Made by a program: the position numbers and the translations under genes. Below the pieces are notes generated by a model. It saw only the letters and a program-made list of their open reading frames with translations. It ran no database searches and was not told the origin of the DNA. A stretch of DNA of 64,000 nucleotides, from NCBI RefSeq assembly GCF_037646455.1, contig NZ_JBBIXN010000005.1, forward strand, positions 315,554-379,553, written 5' to 3'. Below are positions 44,276 to 53,346 of the stretch, in pieces (the first letter of the stretch is position 1; every line of letters begins with the position of its first letter). This DNA is from Draconibacterium mangrovi_A (GTDB lineage: Bacteria; Bacteroidota; Bacteroidia; Bacteroidales; Prolixibacteraceae).

Positions 44276-44304
44276 AAATAATCAGCACGGTTTCCTGATT
44301 ATTT
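44276..44304. repeat. 10-bp perfect inverted repeat upstream of the DUF1338 gene
   Basis: AAATAATCAG (44276-44285), 9-nt loop, CTGATTATTT (44295-44304). It lies 68 bp upstream of the DUF1338 ATG and 115 bp downstream of the pfkB-like stop. Without a T-run on either side it resembles an operator more than a terminator; role unknown. Confidence 0.45.
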
Positions 44305-44418
44305 AAACCCGAAAACGAGTCTATAAGTTACTAAAAAGCAAATGTTTAAAAGTATTGTTTAATACAAAAAAACTTTGTAAATGTAGAAGCGTTAGAATTT
44401 AAAATCGAACGTTAGGTA

Positions 44419-45327
44419 TTAGCTGTATTGCTTCGTTTTTTTCATAAACTGCAATACATCTTTTTTGTTGAAGAAGCCTGTTGCTCCGCGCATTGTAGTG
44501 TTTAATGCGCCGGCAGCATTACCAAAGCGGAGTGAATCAATCAGAGAATTTCCATTTAGAGAATAATGCAGAAAGCCGGCTGAGAAAGCCATCCCCGAAC
44601 CTACGTTATCGACCATGTTAACTACATACCCGGGATCGAAAAGCAAGCCCTCTTTTCGGTGAAAAGCTTTAACTCCGTTTTTACCCAGGGTAACAATAAC
44701 AAGGTCAACGTTATATTGCTCGGCAACTTTTTTGAGAAAATCTTCAGTGGAATCAGAAGCAATTTTTAACTGTTCAGCCAAAAACTCAATTTCTTTCTCT
44801 TTTATTCGAACCACATCGGCACATTTCAACAGTTGCGTTACTACCTGCACATCGAAGAAATGTTCAAAAAGCTTTAAATCAAAAAAATGAAGTGAATCGG
44901 GTGATTCATTGATAAGTTCACGTATCGTATTTTTTGATAAGCCATAACGCTGAGGCAAGAGACCAAAGAACAAACAATTGGCCTGTCGGGCAAGTTTCAG
45001 CGCTTCGGGAGAAAATTCAATATGATCGAATGCCACATCCTCTTTTACTTTGTAACGACTTTCTCCGTTTTCATCAAAAGTAACCTGAACCTCGCCTGTT
45101 GGAAACTCGAAGTCCATTTGTACATTTCGATCCGAAATATTCAGCTTTTTTAGTTCTTCAATTGCTGCATAACCAAGTTCATCATCCCCAACTCTCGACA
45201 ACAAATGTCCTTCCTCGCCCAACAAATTGCACCTGAACACCAGGTTTGAAGGAGTTCCTCCTAGTACTTTACCATTCGGTAAAATATCCCACACAATTTC
45301 TCCAAATGCAACAATCTTCTTTTTCAT
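44419..45327 (-). CDS. PfkB-family protein with degenerate catalytic motif (probable pseudokinase)
   Basis: Ribokinase-fold protein of 302 aa, with fructokinase-like N-terminus AFGEIVWDILPNGKVLGGTPSNL (contains the GG sugar-binding hairpin) and SRVGDDELG. The family's catalytic block, normally D-T-V-G-A-G-D-A-F, reads D-N-V-G-S-G-M246-A-F: the base Asp is replaced by Met, and its codon ATG differs from GAT and GAC at every position, so a read error is unlikely. The sugar-interacting D-x-N-x-R motif is also lost (DLKLF). The rest (ADVVRIKEKEIEFL, VTLGKNG) is intact. It is predicted to bind but not phosphorylate sugar, or to do something else. A -7 box TATTTTTG ends 4 nt before the ATG. Confidence 0.83.
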   Translation of the reverse strand: MKKKIVAFGEIVWDILPNGKVLGGTPSNLVFRCNLLGEEGHLLSRVGDDELGYAAIEELKKLNISDRNVQMDFEFPTGEVQVTFDENGESRYKVKEDVAFDHIEFSPEALKLARQANCLFFGLLPQRYGLSKNTIRELINESPDSLHFFDLKLFEHFFDVQVVTQLLKCADVVRIKEKEIEFLAEQLKIASDSTEDFLKKVAEQYNVDLVIVTLGKNGVKAFHRKEGLLFDPGYVVNMVDNVGSGMAFSAGFLHYSLNGNSLIDSLRFGNAAGALNTTMRGATGFFNKKDVLQFMKKTKQYS

Positions 45328-45331
45328 CCCA

Positions 45332-45339
45332 CAAAAATA
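45332..45339 (-). promoter_or_regulatory. -7 element (TATTTTTG) ending 4 nt before the pfkB-like ATG
   Basis: Exact consensus match on the minus strand, 45339-45332, with the ATG at 45327. Predicts a leaderless or 1-2-nt-leader mRNA. A second exact match, TACTTTTG, lies about 13 nt further upstream (near 45352-45345). Confidence 0.45.
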
Positions 45340-45490
45340 TCGTCCAAAAGTAATGATAAAAATATGGATTCAAAGCTGAAATTTACGCTTATTTGTAAAT
45401 GGGTTTTTGATGGGGTTAGTTAATTCAGTATAACATAAAATTTTTGGTAGAACTGTTGAAGGAACACAACGAAAACATTTTTACCAACCT

Positions 45491-45498
45491 TACGTTTG
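45491..45498 (+). promoter_or_regulatory. -7 element (TACGTTTG) of the AcpH-like gene
   Basis: Exact consensus, ending 12 nt before ATG 45511, so a leader of about 8-9 nt is expected. It excludes the in-frame upstream TTG at 45496 as the start. Confidence 0.5.
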
Positions 45499-45510
45499 AA
45501 TGTATTAGCC

Positions 45511-46116
45511 ATGAATTATTTAGCACATTTATACTTGTCGGGCGATTCGGAAAAATTACTGGTTGGCAATTTTATTGGCGATTATGTGAAAGGTAAGCAA
45601 TACCGAAGTTATCCTGATGAAATTTCGCGCGGAATAATCTTACATCGTCACATCGATAGTTTTACCGATGGACATGAGCTGCATCGTGAAGCCAAAAAAT
45701 TCTTCCGCCCCGATTATGGGCATTATGCTGGAATAGTGGTGGATGTAATTTACGACCATTTTCTGGCAAGAAACTGGAACAACTATTCAGAAATCAGCTT
45801 GCGATGGTTTGCCAAATGGTCGCATTCGGTTCTACTTTCAAACTTCAAGCATCTTCCGCTTCGAGTCCAGGGATTCCTGCCCTTTCTTATCCAGCACCGA
45901 AGGCTGGAATCATACGCGACAAGCGAAGGGACAACACAAGCCTTGCACGTGATGGGTAAATATTCTTCACTGCCGTCGAAATCGGAACGTGCCAAAATAG
46001 CTTTACTGGACAACTATAACGAACTGGAACAAAACTTTGAAGCTTTTATGGAAGAACTTATAGTTTATGTCCAAACCGAGTTCGGGATTGAATTTAACCT
46101 ACCACCCCATCAATAA
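45511..46116 (+). CDS. ACP phosphodiesterase-like (AcpH/DUF479) protein
   Basis: 201 aa related to AcpH, which removes the 4'-phosphopantetheine group from acyl carrier protein. It starts directly with M-N-Y-L-A-H-L-Y-L-S-G, as the family does, followed by GNFIGDYVKG and GIILHRHIDSFTDGH, where conserved His and Asp form the predicted metal site of the HD-like fold. Metal His and Asp are again visible in VVDVIYDHFLA. The true substrate of Bacteroidota members is untested. The frame ends just before a strong hairpin serving the opposite gene. Confidence 0.82.
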   Translation: MNYLAHLYLSGDSEKLLVGNFIGDYVKGKQYRSYPDEISRGIILHRHIDSFTDGHELHREAKKFFRPDYGHYAGIVVDVIYDHFLARNWNNYSEISLRWFAKWSHSVLLSNFKHLPLRVQGFLPFLIQHRRLESYATSEGTTQALHVMGKYSSLPSKSERAKIALLDNYNELEQNFEAFMEELIVYVQTEFGIEFNLPPHQ

Positions 46117-46137
46117 AAAAGCCCGGGATTTCCGGGC
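46117..46137 (-). terminator. Rho-independent terminator of the KamA-family gene
   Basis: On the minus strand, GCCCGG (46137-46132) / CCGGGC (46126-46121) is followed by TTTTTT (46120-46115). It lies 7 nt past the KamA-family stop. Confidence 0.8.
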
Positions 46138-46143
46138 CATGAT

Positions 46144-47439
46144 TTATGCGAGTAATTCGATGTACTTTTGTTCGTAAAAGAAACTCGATTCGCCAAATGC
46201 GGGGTCAAGATCATCAAACCAAGCAGCGTTGGGATCGAATTTTGCAAAGAACGGCTTACCCACCCACGACGGATCACGTCCCTGTAAAAAGTTAAGTACA
46301 AAAACCTTTTCACCTTTAATTTCTGAAACGCCAACAATTTGCACTTTCCCAGGACTGCACGACATACTTGGACCTTTTACTGTCCGGCAAATTCCACTTA
46401 CCTGATTGTAAGCGTTTCGGTAAATTTGCCAGGCGCGATTCAGGCTAACCGAAAAATAATCCTGCGCTCCTGTATCGCGAGCCACAAACATGTAATAAGG
46501 TATAATTCCCTGGCGAACCTGTTCTTTCCAGTTCTCAGCCCAAATGTCTGACCGATCGTTAATGTTTCGCATTATTGGCGACTGCGACCGAATTTGAACA
46601 CCTGCACCTATCAAGCGCTGAACAGCTGCCTGAACCGCCGGCGTCTTCAATTCTCCGGGGTGATTTAAATGAGCCATTAATGCAATGTTAATACCGTGCT
46701 TTTTTACCTTTTCAAACAGGCGCAACAAATCATCGGCATCCGGATCGGTAGTATATCGATAGGGCCAGTAAGCCAGCGATTTTGTACCAATACGAATATT
46801 TTTCAGATTTGGAATGTCGGCTTCCAGCAAGGCATTGAAATAACTTTCAAAGAATTTTGTTTTCATTACTGCCGGATCTCCACCTGTAAACAGTACGTCG
46901 GTAATGTGCGGATTGGCTTTCAGGTATTCCACCATTTGGTCCGCCTCTTTCATTGCAAACTTAAACTCGTTCAAAGCAAACTGCGGCCAACGAAAACAAA
47001 AAGTGCAATAGGCATGGCAAGTTTGCCCCTGCGTTGGAAAAAACAGCATGATCTCGCGGTATTTGTGTTGTATTCCGTTCAATCGTTTGCCGTTAAAAAC
47101 CGGAACATTATTTTCCTGCCCGGCCGGATTGGGATTTAGTTTTAAACGAATCTTATTGACTTCGCCTTGAATCAGGCTTTTTGATGCATTCTTTTTTAAT
47201 AAAGAAGCAATTTTCAGAAAATCCCTTTGATCCAGCATATCGCGCTGTGGAAAATTGAGAATGAAAAACGGATCGGTTTCGAAGTTCTCCCATTCGATCA
47301 ATTCATCCACAACGTAATTATCTGTTTTAAATGGCAAGACTGTGCCAACTACTTCAATTTCAAATTTTTGCTCTTCAGTCAATAATTCCATTTGCGGAAT
47401 CTCCCTGAAATTGCGAAGAGAATAAGGTTTGTAATTCAT
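46144..47439 (-). CDS. KamA-family radical SAM protein (lysine 2,3-aminomutase-like)
   Basis: Radical SAM protein of 431 aa. The cluster motif CHAYCTFCF binds the catalytic [4Fe-4S]; it is followed by TDVLFTGGDPAVMK, where GGD serves SAM binding, and GTKSLAYWPYRYT. The later MAHLNHPGE and RSQSPIMRNIND resemble aminomutase substrate regions. Compared with true lysine 2,3-aminomutase I cannot find the PLP-binding Lys motif with certainty, so the reaction (aminomutase, EpmB-like or other) is unassigned. The start M-N-Y-K-P-Y-S-L is used. Monocistronic with its own terminator. Confidence 0.82.
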   Translation of the reverse strand: MNYKPYSLRNFREIPQMELLTEEQKFEIEVVGTVLPFKTDNYVVDELIEWENFETDPFFILNFPQRDMLDQRDFLKIASLLKKNASKSLIQGEVNKIRLKLNPNPAGQENNVPVFNGKRLNGIQHKYREIMLFFPTQGQTCHAYCTFCFRWPQFALNEFKFAMKEADQMVEYLKANPHITDVLFTGGDPAVMKTKFFESYFNALLEADIPNLKNIRIGTKSLAYWPYRYTTDPDADDLLRLFEKVKKHGINIALMAHLNHPGELKTPAVQAAVQRLIGAGVQIRSQSPIMRNINDRSDIWAENWKEQVRQGIIPYYMFVARDTGAQDYFSVSLNRAWQIYRNAYNQVSGICRTVKGPSMSCSPGKVQIVGVSEIKGEKVFVLNFLQGRDPSWVGKPFFAKFDPNAAWFDDLDPAFGESSFFYEQKYIELLA

Positions 47440-47608
47440 CTCATTAAGTTTTTTTAATGGGATACCTTACCAGCAAGCATCCACCTCCGGAACACTTTAA
47501 AAGTATCCGCCCAATCCCGATTACACAGCTATTAAAATTACCTCCGATAGGATAATGAAAAAAGCTGCTTTTAAATCTGTCTGTCTAAAATTCCCTTATG
47601 TAGAAAGT

Positions 47609-47631
47609 AAAAAAATCTATCCGATTTTTTA
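47609..47631 (-). terminator. Terminator downstream of rodA
   Basis: AAAAAATC (47610-47617), 5-nt loop, GATTTTTT (47623-47630). On the minus strand it ends in a T-run about 54 nt after the rodA stop, closing the mre-rod run. Confidence 0.6.
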
Positions 47632-47683
47632 AAGCAAGCGAATATAACAAAAATATGATAAAAGGCCAAGGGAATGACATTGG

Positions 47684-49123
47684 TCAGGCATTACGGCTAT
47701 CGCGGAAGTTATCCAGCCTGCTTGCATCCAATCTAATAAATATAAAAAGCAATATGGTAAACGACCATAGCGAAGATCCGCCGTAGCTAAAAAAAGGTAG
47801 CGGAATACCAATTACAGGCATTATCCCGATAGTCATACCAATATTAACCGCAAAGTGAAAAAACAGAATAACCGCCACCGCATAACCGTAAATCCTTGAG
47901 AATACCGATCGTTGCCGTTCGGCGAGGAAGATCAGTCTAAAAAACAAGAACAGAAAAAGTGCAATTACGGTGAATGTTCCGGCAAAACCCCACTCTTCGC
48001 CAACCGTGCAAAAAATAAAATCGGTACTTTGCTCAGGTACAAAATCGTACTTGGTCTGGGTTCCGTTCAAATATCCCTTCCCCCAAAAACCTCCGGAACC
48101 AATGGCAATTTTACTCTGATTTACGTGATATCCAGCTCCGTACGGATTCGATTCTATTCCCAGCAATTCATTGATCCGAACCTGTTGATGTGGCTCAAGC
48201 ACATTGTTGAAAGCATAATCCACGGTAATGGTAAACAACACCGAACCTATAAAGAATAAAGAAATTATAATGTAATTTGTAAATCGTTTCTGAAAAGAGT
48301 ATATCATGATCAGAAATGCTCCTAACACAGTTCCCGCCAAAATTATTTCCGACAGATCACGACCAGCACCGACAATCAGGTTTAACAGAAAGAACAAAGC
48401 CACACCTCCGGCCAGCATAAGTGCGGCCCGGGCAAACTGATTCAGTTTAGGATTAAGAATTAGGTACATGAGTAAAGCAAGCCCCACCAAAACGAGGATA
48501 AGGGTTATGTTTGGAAGAATTAAAGCAAGGATAAAAAGCATGGCAACCAGGGTACCCAGGAACAACACCAGCCCCGACATTCCTTCGCGGAAAAGTACCA
48601 GAACAAACGAAAAATAGACCAATGCGGAACCTGTATCGTTTTGAAGCAGGATGAATGCTGCCGGCAAAAATATAATGAGTCCGATAGTAGCGACCGACTT
48701 CAGTTTTTTCATGTTGAAATCAAATGTACTCATGTAGCGGGCCAGTGCTAATCCTGTTGCGAACTTGGCAAATTCGGCCGGTTGAATAAGCACCCCTCCA
48801 ATGGCAAACCACGATTTTGCACCGTTAATCTCCTTTCCGACAAGCAATACCAGCATCAAAAGAATTATGGTTACACCATAAAATATATAGGAAAAGAAGA
48901 CGTAAAAATTGGTTTCGATAATCATGATCACCACCGCAAGGGCTATGGCTGCTCCAATCCAGATGAGCTGTTTACCATATTGCTGCGAAGTATCCAAAAT
49001 ACTTTGATGCTCGACATTAAAAACAGCCGCATAAATATTCAGCCATCCCATAAAAATAAGAACAAGATAGAGTCCAACCGTTACCCAGTCCATATTTGCC
49101 CATATATTGCTTCTTTCCGGCAT
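47684..49123 (-). CDS. rodA: Rod shape-determining glycosyltransferase RodA (SEDS family)
   Basis: SEDS peptidoglycan polymerase of the elongasome, 479 aa, about ten membrane segments. Signatures: NGAKSWFAIGGVLIQPAEFAK, where the SEDS loop residues lie, QNDTGSALVYF, and the C-terminal IGIMPVIGIPLPFFSYGGSS, the family hallmark. Longer than E. coli RodA (370 aa) because of an inserted membrane region in the middle, as is common in Bacteroidota. It follows the PBP2 gene by 1 nt, so translation is coupled. Confidence 0.95.
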   Translation of the reverse strand: MPERSNIWANMDWVTVGLYLVLIFMGWLNIYAAVFNVEHQSILDTSQQYGKQLIWIGAAIALAVVIMIIETNFYVFFSYIFYGVTIILLMLVLLVGKEINGAKSWFAIGGVLIQPAEFAKFATGLALARYMSTFDFNMKKLKSVATIGLIIFLPAAFILLQNDTGSALVYFSFVLVLFREGMSGLVLFLGTLVAMLFILALILPNITLILVLVGLALLMYLILNPKLNQFARAALMLAGGVALFFLLNLIVGAGRDLSEIILAGTVLGAFLIMIYSFQKRFTNYIIISLFFIGSVLFTITVDYAFNNVLEPHQQVRINELLGIESNPYGAGYHVNQSKIAIGSGGFWGKGYLNGTQTKYDFVPEQSTDFIFCTVGEEWGFAGTFTVIALFLFLFFRLIFLAERQRSVFSRIYGYAVAVILFFHFAVNIGMTIGIMPVIGIPLPFFSYGGSSLWSFTILLFIFIRLDASRLDNFRDSRNA

Positions 49124-49124
49124 A

Positions 49125-50924
49125 TTATTGTGGTCCTTCGCTGCTTAAAAGGTTAGCATTAATCATTCGCTCTTCAATCCATTTGCGATTGGGTGCAATG
49201 GTATCGTTTAAATATTTTTCGATCATCAGTCCGGCTATTGGTGCTGCATAGCTGGCTCCCCATTTACTGTTTTCAACATACACAAAAACGGCAATCTGAG
49301 AATCGTCGCGAGGAGCAAAAGCCTCAAACGCTCCATGTTCTAGCCCTTGCGGATTTTGAATGGTTCCTGTTTTCCCGCAGTAGTTTATTCCGGGCAAATA
49401 ATACAGGCCTTTAATCGATTCGTTCATTCCTTCGATTACGGGTTCAAAATTTTCGGCATCGATCCCCACCGGGTGTTTTACTTTGATACTGCTTCGTACC
49501 GTATCGTTCTCAACAGCTTTTACAATGTGAGGCTCGTAATAAAATCCGCGGTTGGCAATAGCAGAGGCAACATTGGCCATTTGTAAAGGAGTTACTCCCA
49601 GTTCGCCCTGCCCAATTGCCAGCGAACGCACCGTCAGCGCATTCCAGCTTCCACGGTAAATTTTATCATATAGTTCCACCGACGGCAGATCGCCCTTTAA
49701 AGTATTGCTAAAATCGCTGCTCAGAATAGTGCCGATTCCAAAGCTTTTTACATAGTCGTACCACGCTTGAAAGCCTTCCTTGGCCGATCCGGTTTTATTC
49801 AGAATAGACCGAAAGGTGTTCCACATAAAAGGATTGCATGATTCGCGTATACCTTGAACTACATTGGTTGGTGTAACGTGAATGTGAGTACAACGAATGG
49901 GATAAGATCCGGGGCCGTTACAGGTAAAGCGCGTTTGCGTGGTAATTGCTTTTTCCTGCAAACCGATCAAAGCATTTACAGTTTTAAAGGTAGATCCGGG
50001 AGGATATTTCGCCTGCAGTGCACGGTTGAAAAGCGGTTTCAAGGTATCAGCCAGTAATTTAGAGTAATTTGTTCCCCGAACTCTACCCACCAGCAAACGA
50101 GGATCGTAAACCGGTGCGCTGAGCATGGCCAGCACTTCCCCGGTAGAAGGTTCAATGGCAACAACTGCACCTTTTTTATTCTGAAATAATTTCTCGGCAT
50201 ACAGTTGCAGATCGAGGTCGAGGGTTGTGGTGATGTTATTTCCGATCTGTGCCGGAACATCTTCTCTACCGTTTCGGTAGCTGCCCTGAATCCGGTTGTG
50301 CACATCAACCAGGTTTTTCTTTACACCCTTGGTACCTCGCAACTGACGCTCGTATGTTTTTTCAATACCGCTGATTCCGATGTAGTCGCCGGGTTTATAG
50401 TAAGCATCTTTGTTAATATCATTCGAAGTTACCTCGCCAACATATCCAAGGGCATGCGCTGCTGCTGTGGTTGAATATTCGCGAAGTGTACGGGATTGCG
50501 AGTGAAAACCTTCGAATTTGTACAGCTGTTCTTGCAAAATGGCATAATTCTCGGGCGATATCTGTTTGACAATGATCGACGGTTTATACCATGAATAATT
50601 CTTGGCTTTTTGAATTCCGGCCTCCAGTTCTTCCCGGGTAATATTGAGCAAATTGCAGAATAATATGGTATCGAATTGCTTGACTTCACGCGGTGTTATC
50701 AGCAAGTCATAGGCGGTTCTGTTGTAAACCAACAGTTCTCCATTACGGTCGTATATCAATCCACGAGCCGGGTACTGCACGACTTCGCGCAGCACATTAT
50801 TGGTGGCATACTGCTTGTAGGTGGAATCGAGCACCTGCAAACGAAACAGTTTCCCGAGATAAACCAATGCAACCAACAAAAAAATTAAAGCTATAAGGTA
50901 ACTCCTCTTGGTGTTTTCTTTCAC
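49125..50924 (-). CDS. mrdA: Penicillin-binding protein 2
   Basis: Class B transpeptidase that works with RodA in side-wall synthesis, 599 aa. One N-terminal membrane anchor (residues about 8-25) is followed by the pedestal domain with PARGLIYDRNGELLVYN. Active-site motifs are complete: S-T-F-K in PPGSTFKTVNA, S-C-N in RESCNPF and K-T-G in CGKTGTIQNP. Ends with E-G-P-Q. It follows mreD by 8 nt and precedes rodA by 1 nt, so the genes form one transcription unit. Confidence 0.96.
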   Translation of the reverse strand: MKENTKRSYLIALIFLLVALVYLGKLFRLQVLDSTYKQYATNNVLREVVQYPARGLIYDRNGELLVYNRTAYDLLITPREVKQFDTILFCNLLNITREELEAGIQKAKNYSWYKPSIIVKQISPENYAILQEQLYKFEGFHSQSRTLREYSTTAAAHALGYVGEVTSNDINKDAYYKPGDYIGISGIEKTYERQLRGTKGVKKNLVDVHNRIQGSYRNGREDVPAQIGNNITTTLDLDLQLYAEKLFQNKKGAVVAIEPSTGEVLAMLSAPVYDPRLLVGRVRGTNYSKLLADTLKPLFNRALQAKYPPGSTFKTVNALIGLQEKAITTQTRFTCNGPGSYPIRCTHIHVTPTNVVQGIRESCNPFMWNTFRSILNKTGSAKEGFQAWYDYVKSFGIGTILSSDFSNTLKGDLPSVELYDKIYRGSWNALTVRSLAIGQGELGVTPLQMANVASAIANRGFYYEPHIVKAVENDTVRSSIKVKHPVGIDAENFEPVIEGMNESIKGLYYLPGINYCGKTGTIQNPQGLEHGAFEAFAPRDDSQIAVFVYVENSKWGASYAAPIAGLMIEKYLNDTIAPNRKWIEERMINANLLSSEGPQ

Positions 50925-50932
50925 GCTTTTAC

Positions 50933-51436
50933 CTAATCTCTAAAAATGATAAATTGACTTAAAACTATCACAAAAATTGAAAATACGGAACTTAAAAATA
51001 CCCGATATAAGGTATTGAAGAAATTATCAAAGGTAAATACTTCGATATAAAACAAAACGGTGTGATGCAAAACCACCATTATTGCAGTGTAGGAAAGAAA
51101 CCATACCACCCCGGTTTGCACCAGTCCCGGATAGTCACTTAGTTCTTCTTCCCTGTTGGTAATTATACGAATTACAAGCGGACGTGCATAAGCCACAAAA
51201 ACTGCAGCAAAGGTATGTATGCCCAAACTGTTGGAAAATATATCGACCGCGAGCCCGATAAAAAACGAAAACAGTAACACCGCGTATCGGGGAGCGTTTA
51301 AGGGCAGCAACATGATAAACAGAACATAGATGTAGGGATTGATAAATCCACTAAACTGAATCTGGTTCAACACAAGTACCTGCACAGCTACCAGTACAAC
51401 GAACATTAAAAGATATTTAATTAGCGAGCGTTCCAT
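50933..51436 (-). CDS. mreD: Rod shape-determining protein MreD
   Basis: Inner-membrane protein of 167 aa with five or six hydrophobic segments. MreD is poorly conserved, but size, topology (FSGFINPYIYVLFIMLLPLN; FFIGLAVDIFSNSLGIHTFA) and position between mreC and mrdA identify it. Its start overlaps the mreC 3' end by 20 nt (51417-51436), suggesting translational coupling. Confidence 0.88.
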   Translation of the reverse strand: MERSLIKYLLMFVVLVAVQVLVLNQIQFSGFINPYIYVLFIMLLPLNAPRYAVLLFSFFIGLAVDIFSNSLGIHTFAAVFVAYARPLVIRIITNREEELSDYPGLVQTGVVWFLSYTAIMVVLHHTVLFYIEVFTFDNFFNTLYRVFLSSVFSIFVIVLSQFIIFRD

Positions 51437-52253
51437 TTTCTGTTGTACTTCTTAAGTTTCGCAACTCATCGATTTTTGTATTCTCAATCACCTCAACATA
51501 AGTAACCGATTTAAAATTGGCCGAAAGCAATACACTGATCGTATAATAATTCTCACCTTCGGGGCGCTCAAAACTGTCGATCGTCCCAATCAAAATACCA
51601 TCTGGGAAAACCGAAGAATAGCCGCTGGTCACGATAGTATCTCCAACCTGCAGATTAATATGAAATGGAATTTCGTTTAGTTGTGCCCTTTGGTAATCTT
51701 CTCCATTCCAAATTAATGAGCCATAAAAACCGTTCTTTTTGATTTTTGCCGAAATGCTCCAGCGCGGATTTAAAACCGAAAGCCCCATTGCATAAGATTC
51801 CGATACATTGGTAATAATTCCGACAATTCCGTTTGGCGAGATAATTCCCTGGTCGGGTTTTATGCCATCTTTTCTGCCTTTATTTAATGTGATGTAGTTT
51901 TGCTGCCGGTTGACCGAGTTATTAATAACCCGGGCAGGAATATAGCGAAATGCGGTATCCTGCTGATGTACGATGTCAACTGAATCGATAAGCGTATTTT
52001 GGTAACTCCGGAGTGCATTCTGCAACCTGGCATTTTCTTCCGACAATTCGGCATTTACACCTGCCAGACTAAAGTACTGAACCACCGAACTGTAGGAATT
52101 ATAAATACTTGCCGTTACCGCATTCGAGGAATTCAAAAAACTGGCCCGCTGAAAACTGTTGTAGTTTATTATAAAAACCACTGAAATAACTTCTAAAACA
52201 AGAAATAGAAGAAACGGATAGTTTTTAATCAGTAGCCTAAATAAACTTCGCAT
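51417..52253 (-). CDS. mreC: Rod shape-determining protein MreC
   Basis: Bitopic elongasome scaffold protein of 278 aa. One membrane segment (residues about 11-29), a periplasmic coiled coil (SLAGVNAELSEENARLQNAL), then the beta domains with the conserved GIISPNGIVGIITNVS and VGDTIVTSGYSSVFPDG blocks. Follows mreB by 22 nt and overlaps mreD by 20 nt. Confidence 0.93.
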   Translation of the reverse strand: MRSLFRLLIKNYPFLLFLVLEVISVVFIINYNSFQRASFLNSSNAVTASIYNSYSSVVQYFSLAGVNAELSEENARLQNALRSYQNTLIDSVDIVHQQDTAFRYIPARVINNSVNRQQNYITLNKGRKDGIKPDQGIISPNGIVGIITNVSESYAMGLSVLNPRWSISAKIKKNGFYGSLIWNGEDYQRAQLNEIPFHINLQVGDTIVTSGYSSVFPDGILIGTIDSFERPEGENYYTISVLLSANFKSVTYVEVIENTKIDELRNLRSTTENGTLAN

Positions 52254-52275
52254 TTAATTGTCCGGATGTTCTTTT

Positions 52276-53298
52276 TTATCGAATCAGGAATGAGAAATTA
52301 TCCACGTTTTTCAATGCAATTCCCGTACCACGCACAACGGCTCTTAACGGATCTTCTGCAATGTGAAACGGTATCCCGATTTTATCAGTTAAACGTTTAT
52401 CCAATCCTTTCAAAAGGGCGCCACCACCTGCCAACCAAATTCCTTTTGAAACAATATCGGCATACAATTCGGGCGGTGTTTGCTCCAAAGCGCTCAACAC
52501 CGCTGTTTCAATTTTTGAAATCGATTTTTCAAGACAGTGAGCAATTTCCTGGTAAGAAACCGGAACCTCAATCGGTAAAGCTGTCATTTGATTCGGACCC
52601 TGTACCACATAATCCTGCGGTGGATCCTGTAGCTGTGAAAGTGCCGATCCAACATGTATTTTTATTTCTTCAGCTGTGCGTTCACCAATTTTAATGTTGT
52701 GCTGATGACGCATGTATTCCATGATATCTGCGGTGAGATCGTCGCCTGCAATTCGAATGGATTTGTTGGTAACAATACCACCGAGCGAGATCACCGCGAT
52801 TTCGGTAGTACCACCACCGATGTCCACCACCATGTTTCCTTCAGGTGCCTCCACATCGAGACCAATACCAATGGCGGCTGCCAGCGGTTCGTAAACCATA
52901 TAAACTTCGCGGCCACCGGCATGCTCCGAGGAGTCGCGTACCGCACGTAATTCCACCTCGGTACTTCCCGATGGAATACACACTACCATTTTAAGAGCCG
53001 GCGAAAACATTTTCGACTTGGGATTAATCATTTTAATCATTCCCCTGATCATTTGTTCCGCGGCATTAAAATCAGCGATCACACCATCACGCAGCGGGCG
53101 AATTGTTTTTAAGTTCGCATGCGTTTTCCCCTGCATCTGCCGGGCCTTTTCACCGATGGCGACCATCTTTTCAGTTTTCATATCGATCGCTACAATAGAT
53201 GGTTCATCCACTACGATCTTATCATTATGAATGATAATGGTATTGGCGGTGCCAAGGTCAATGGCAATCTCCTGTGTTAAAAATGAAAATAATCCCAT
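52276..53298 (-). CDS. mreB: Actin-like cell-shape protein MreB
   Basis: Cytoplasmic actin homologue, 340 aa, that organises side-wall synthesis under the membrane. Signatures: IDLGTANTIIIHNDKIVVDE (phosphate 1), GDGVIADF-type DGVIADFNAAEQMI, VVDIGGGTTEIAVISLGGI (phosphate 2) and WLAGGGALLKGLDK (adenosine motif). A -7-like element TATCTTTA (53337-53330) in the 48-nt gap after purH suggests a promoter of its own in addition to read-through. Confidence 0.96.
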   Translation of the reverse strand: MGLFSFLTQEIAIDLGTANTIIIHNDKIVVDEPSIVAIDMKTEKMVAIGEKARQMQGKTHANLKTIRPLRDGVIADFNAAEQMIRGMIKMINPKSKMFSPALKMVVCIPSGSTEVELRAVRDSSEHAGGREVYMVYEPLAAAIGIGLDVEAPEGNMVVDIGGGTTEIAVISLGGIVTNKSIRIAGDDLTADIMEYMRHQHNIKIGERTAEEIKIHVGSALSQLQDPPQDYVVQGPNQMTALPIEVPVSYQEIAHCLEKSISKIETAVLSALEQTPPELYADIVSKGIWLAGGGALLKGLDKRLTDKIGIPFHIAEDPLRAVVRGTGIALKNVDNFSFLIR

Positions 53299-53329
53299 TA
53301 AAGTTCCTGTTTACCTTCTGTTAAGGATA

Positions 53330-53337
53330 TAAAGATA
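53330..53337 (-). promoter_or_regulatory. -7-like element (TATCTTTA) ahead of mreB
   Basis: One mismatch to the consensus, 31 nt upstream of the mreB ATG and between purH and mreB. It would let the elongasome genes be transcribed independently of purH. Confidence 0.4.
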
Positions 53338-53346
53338 AAATAATTA

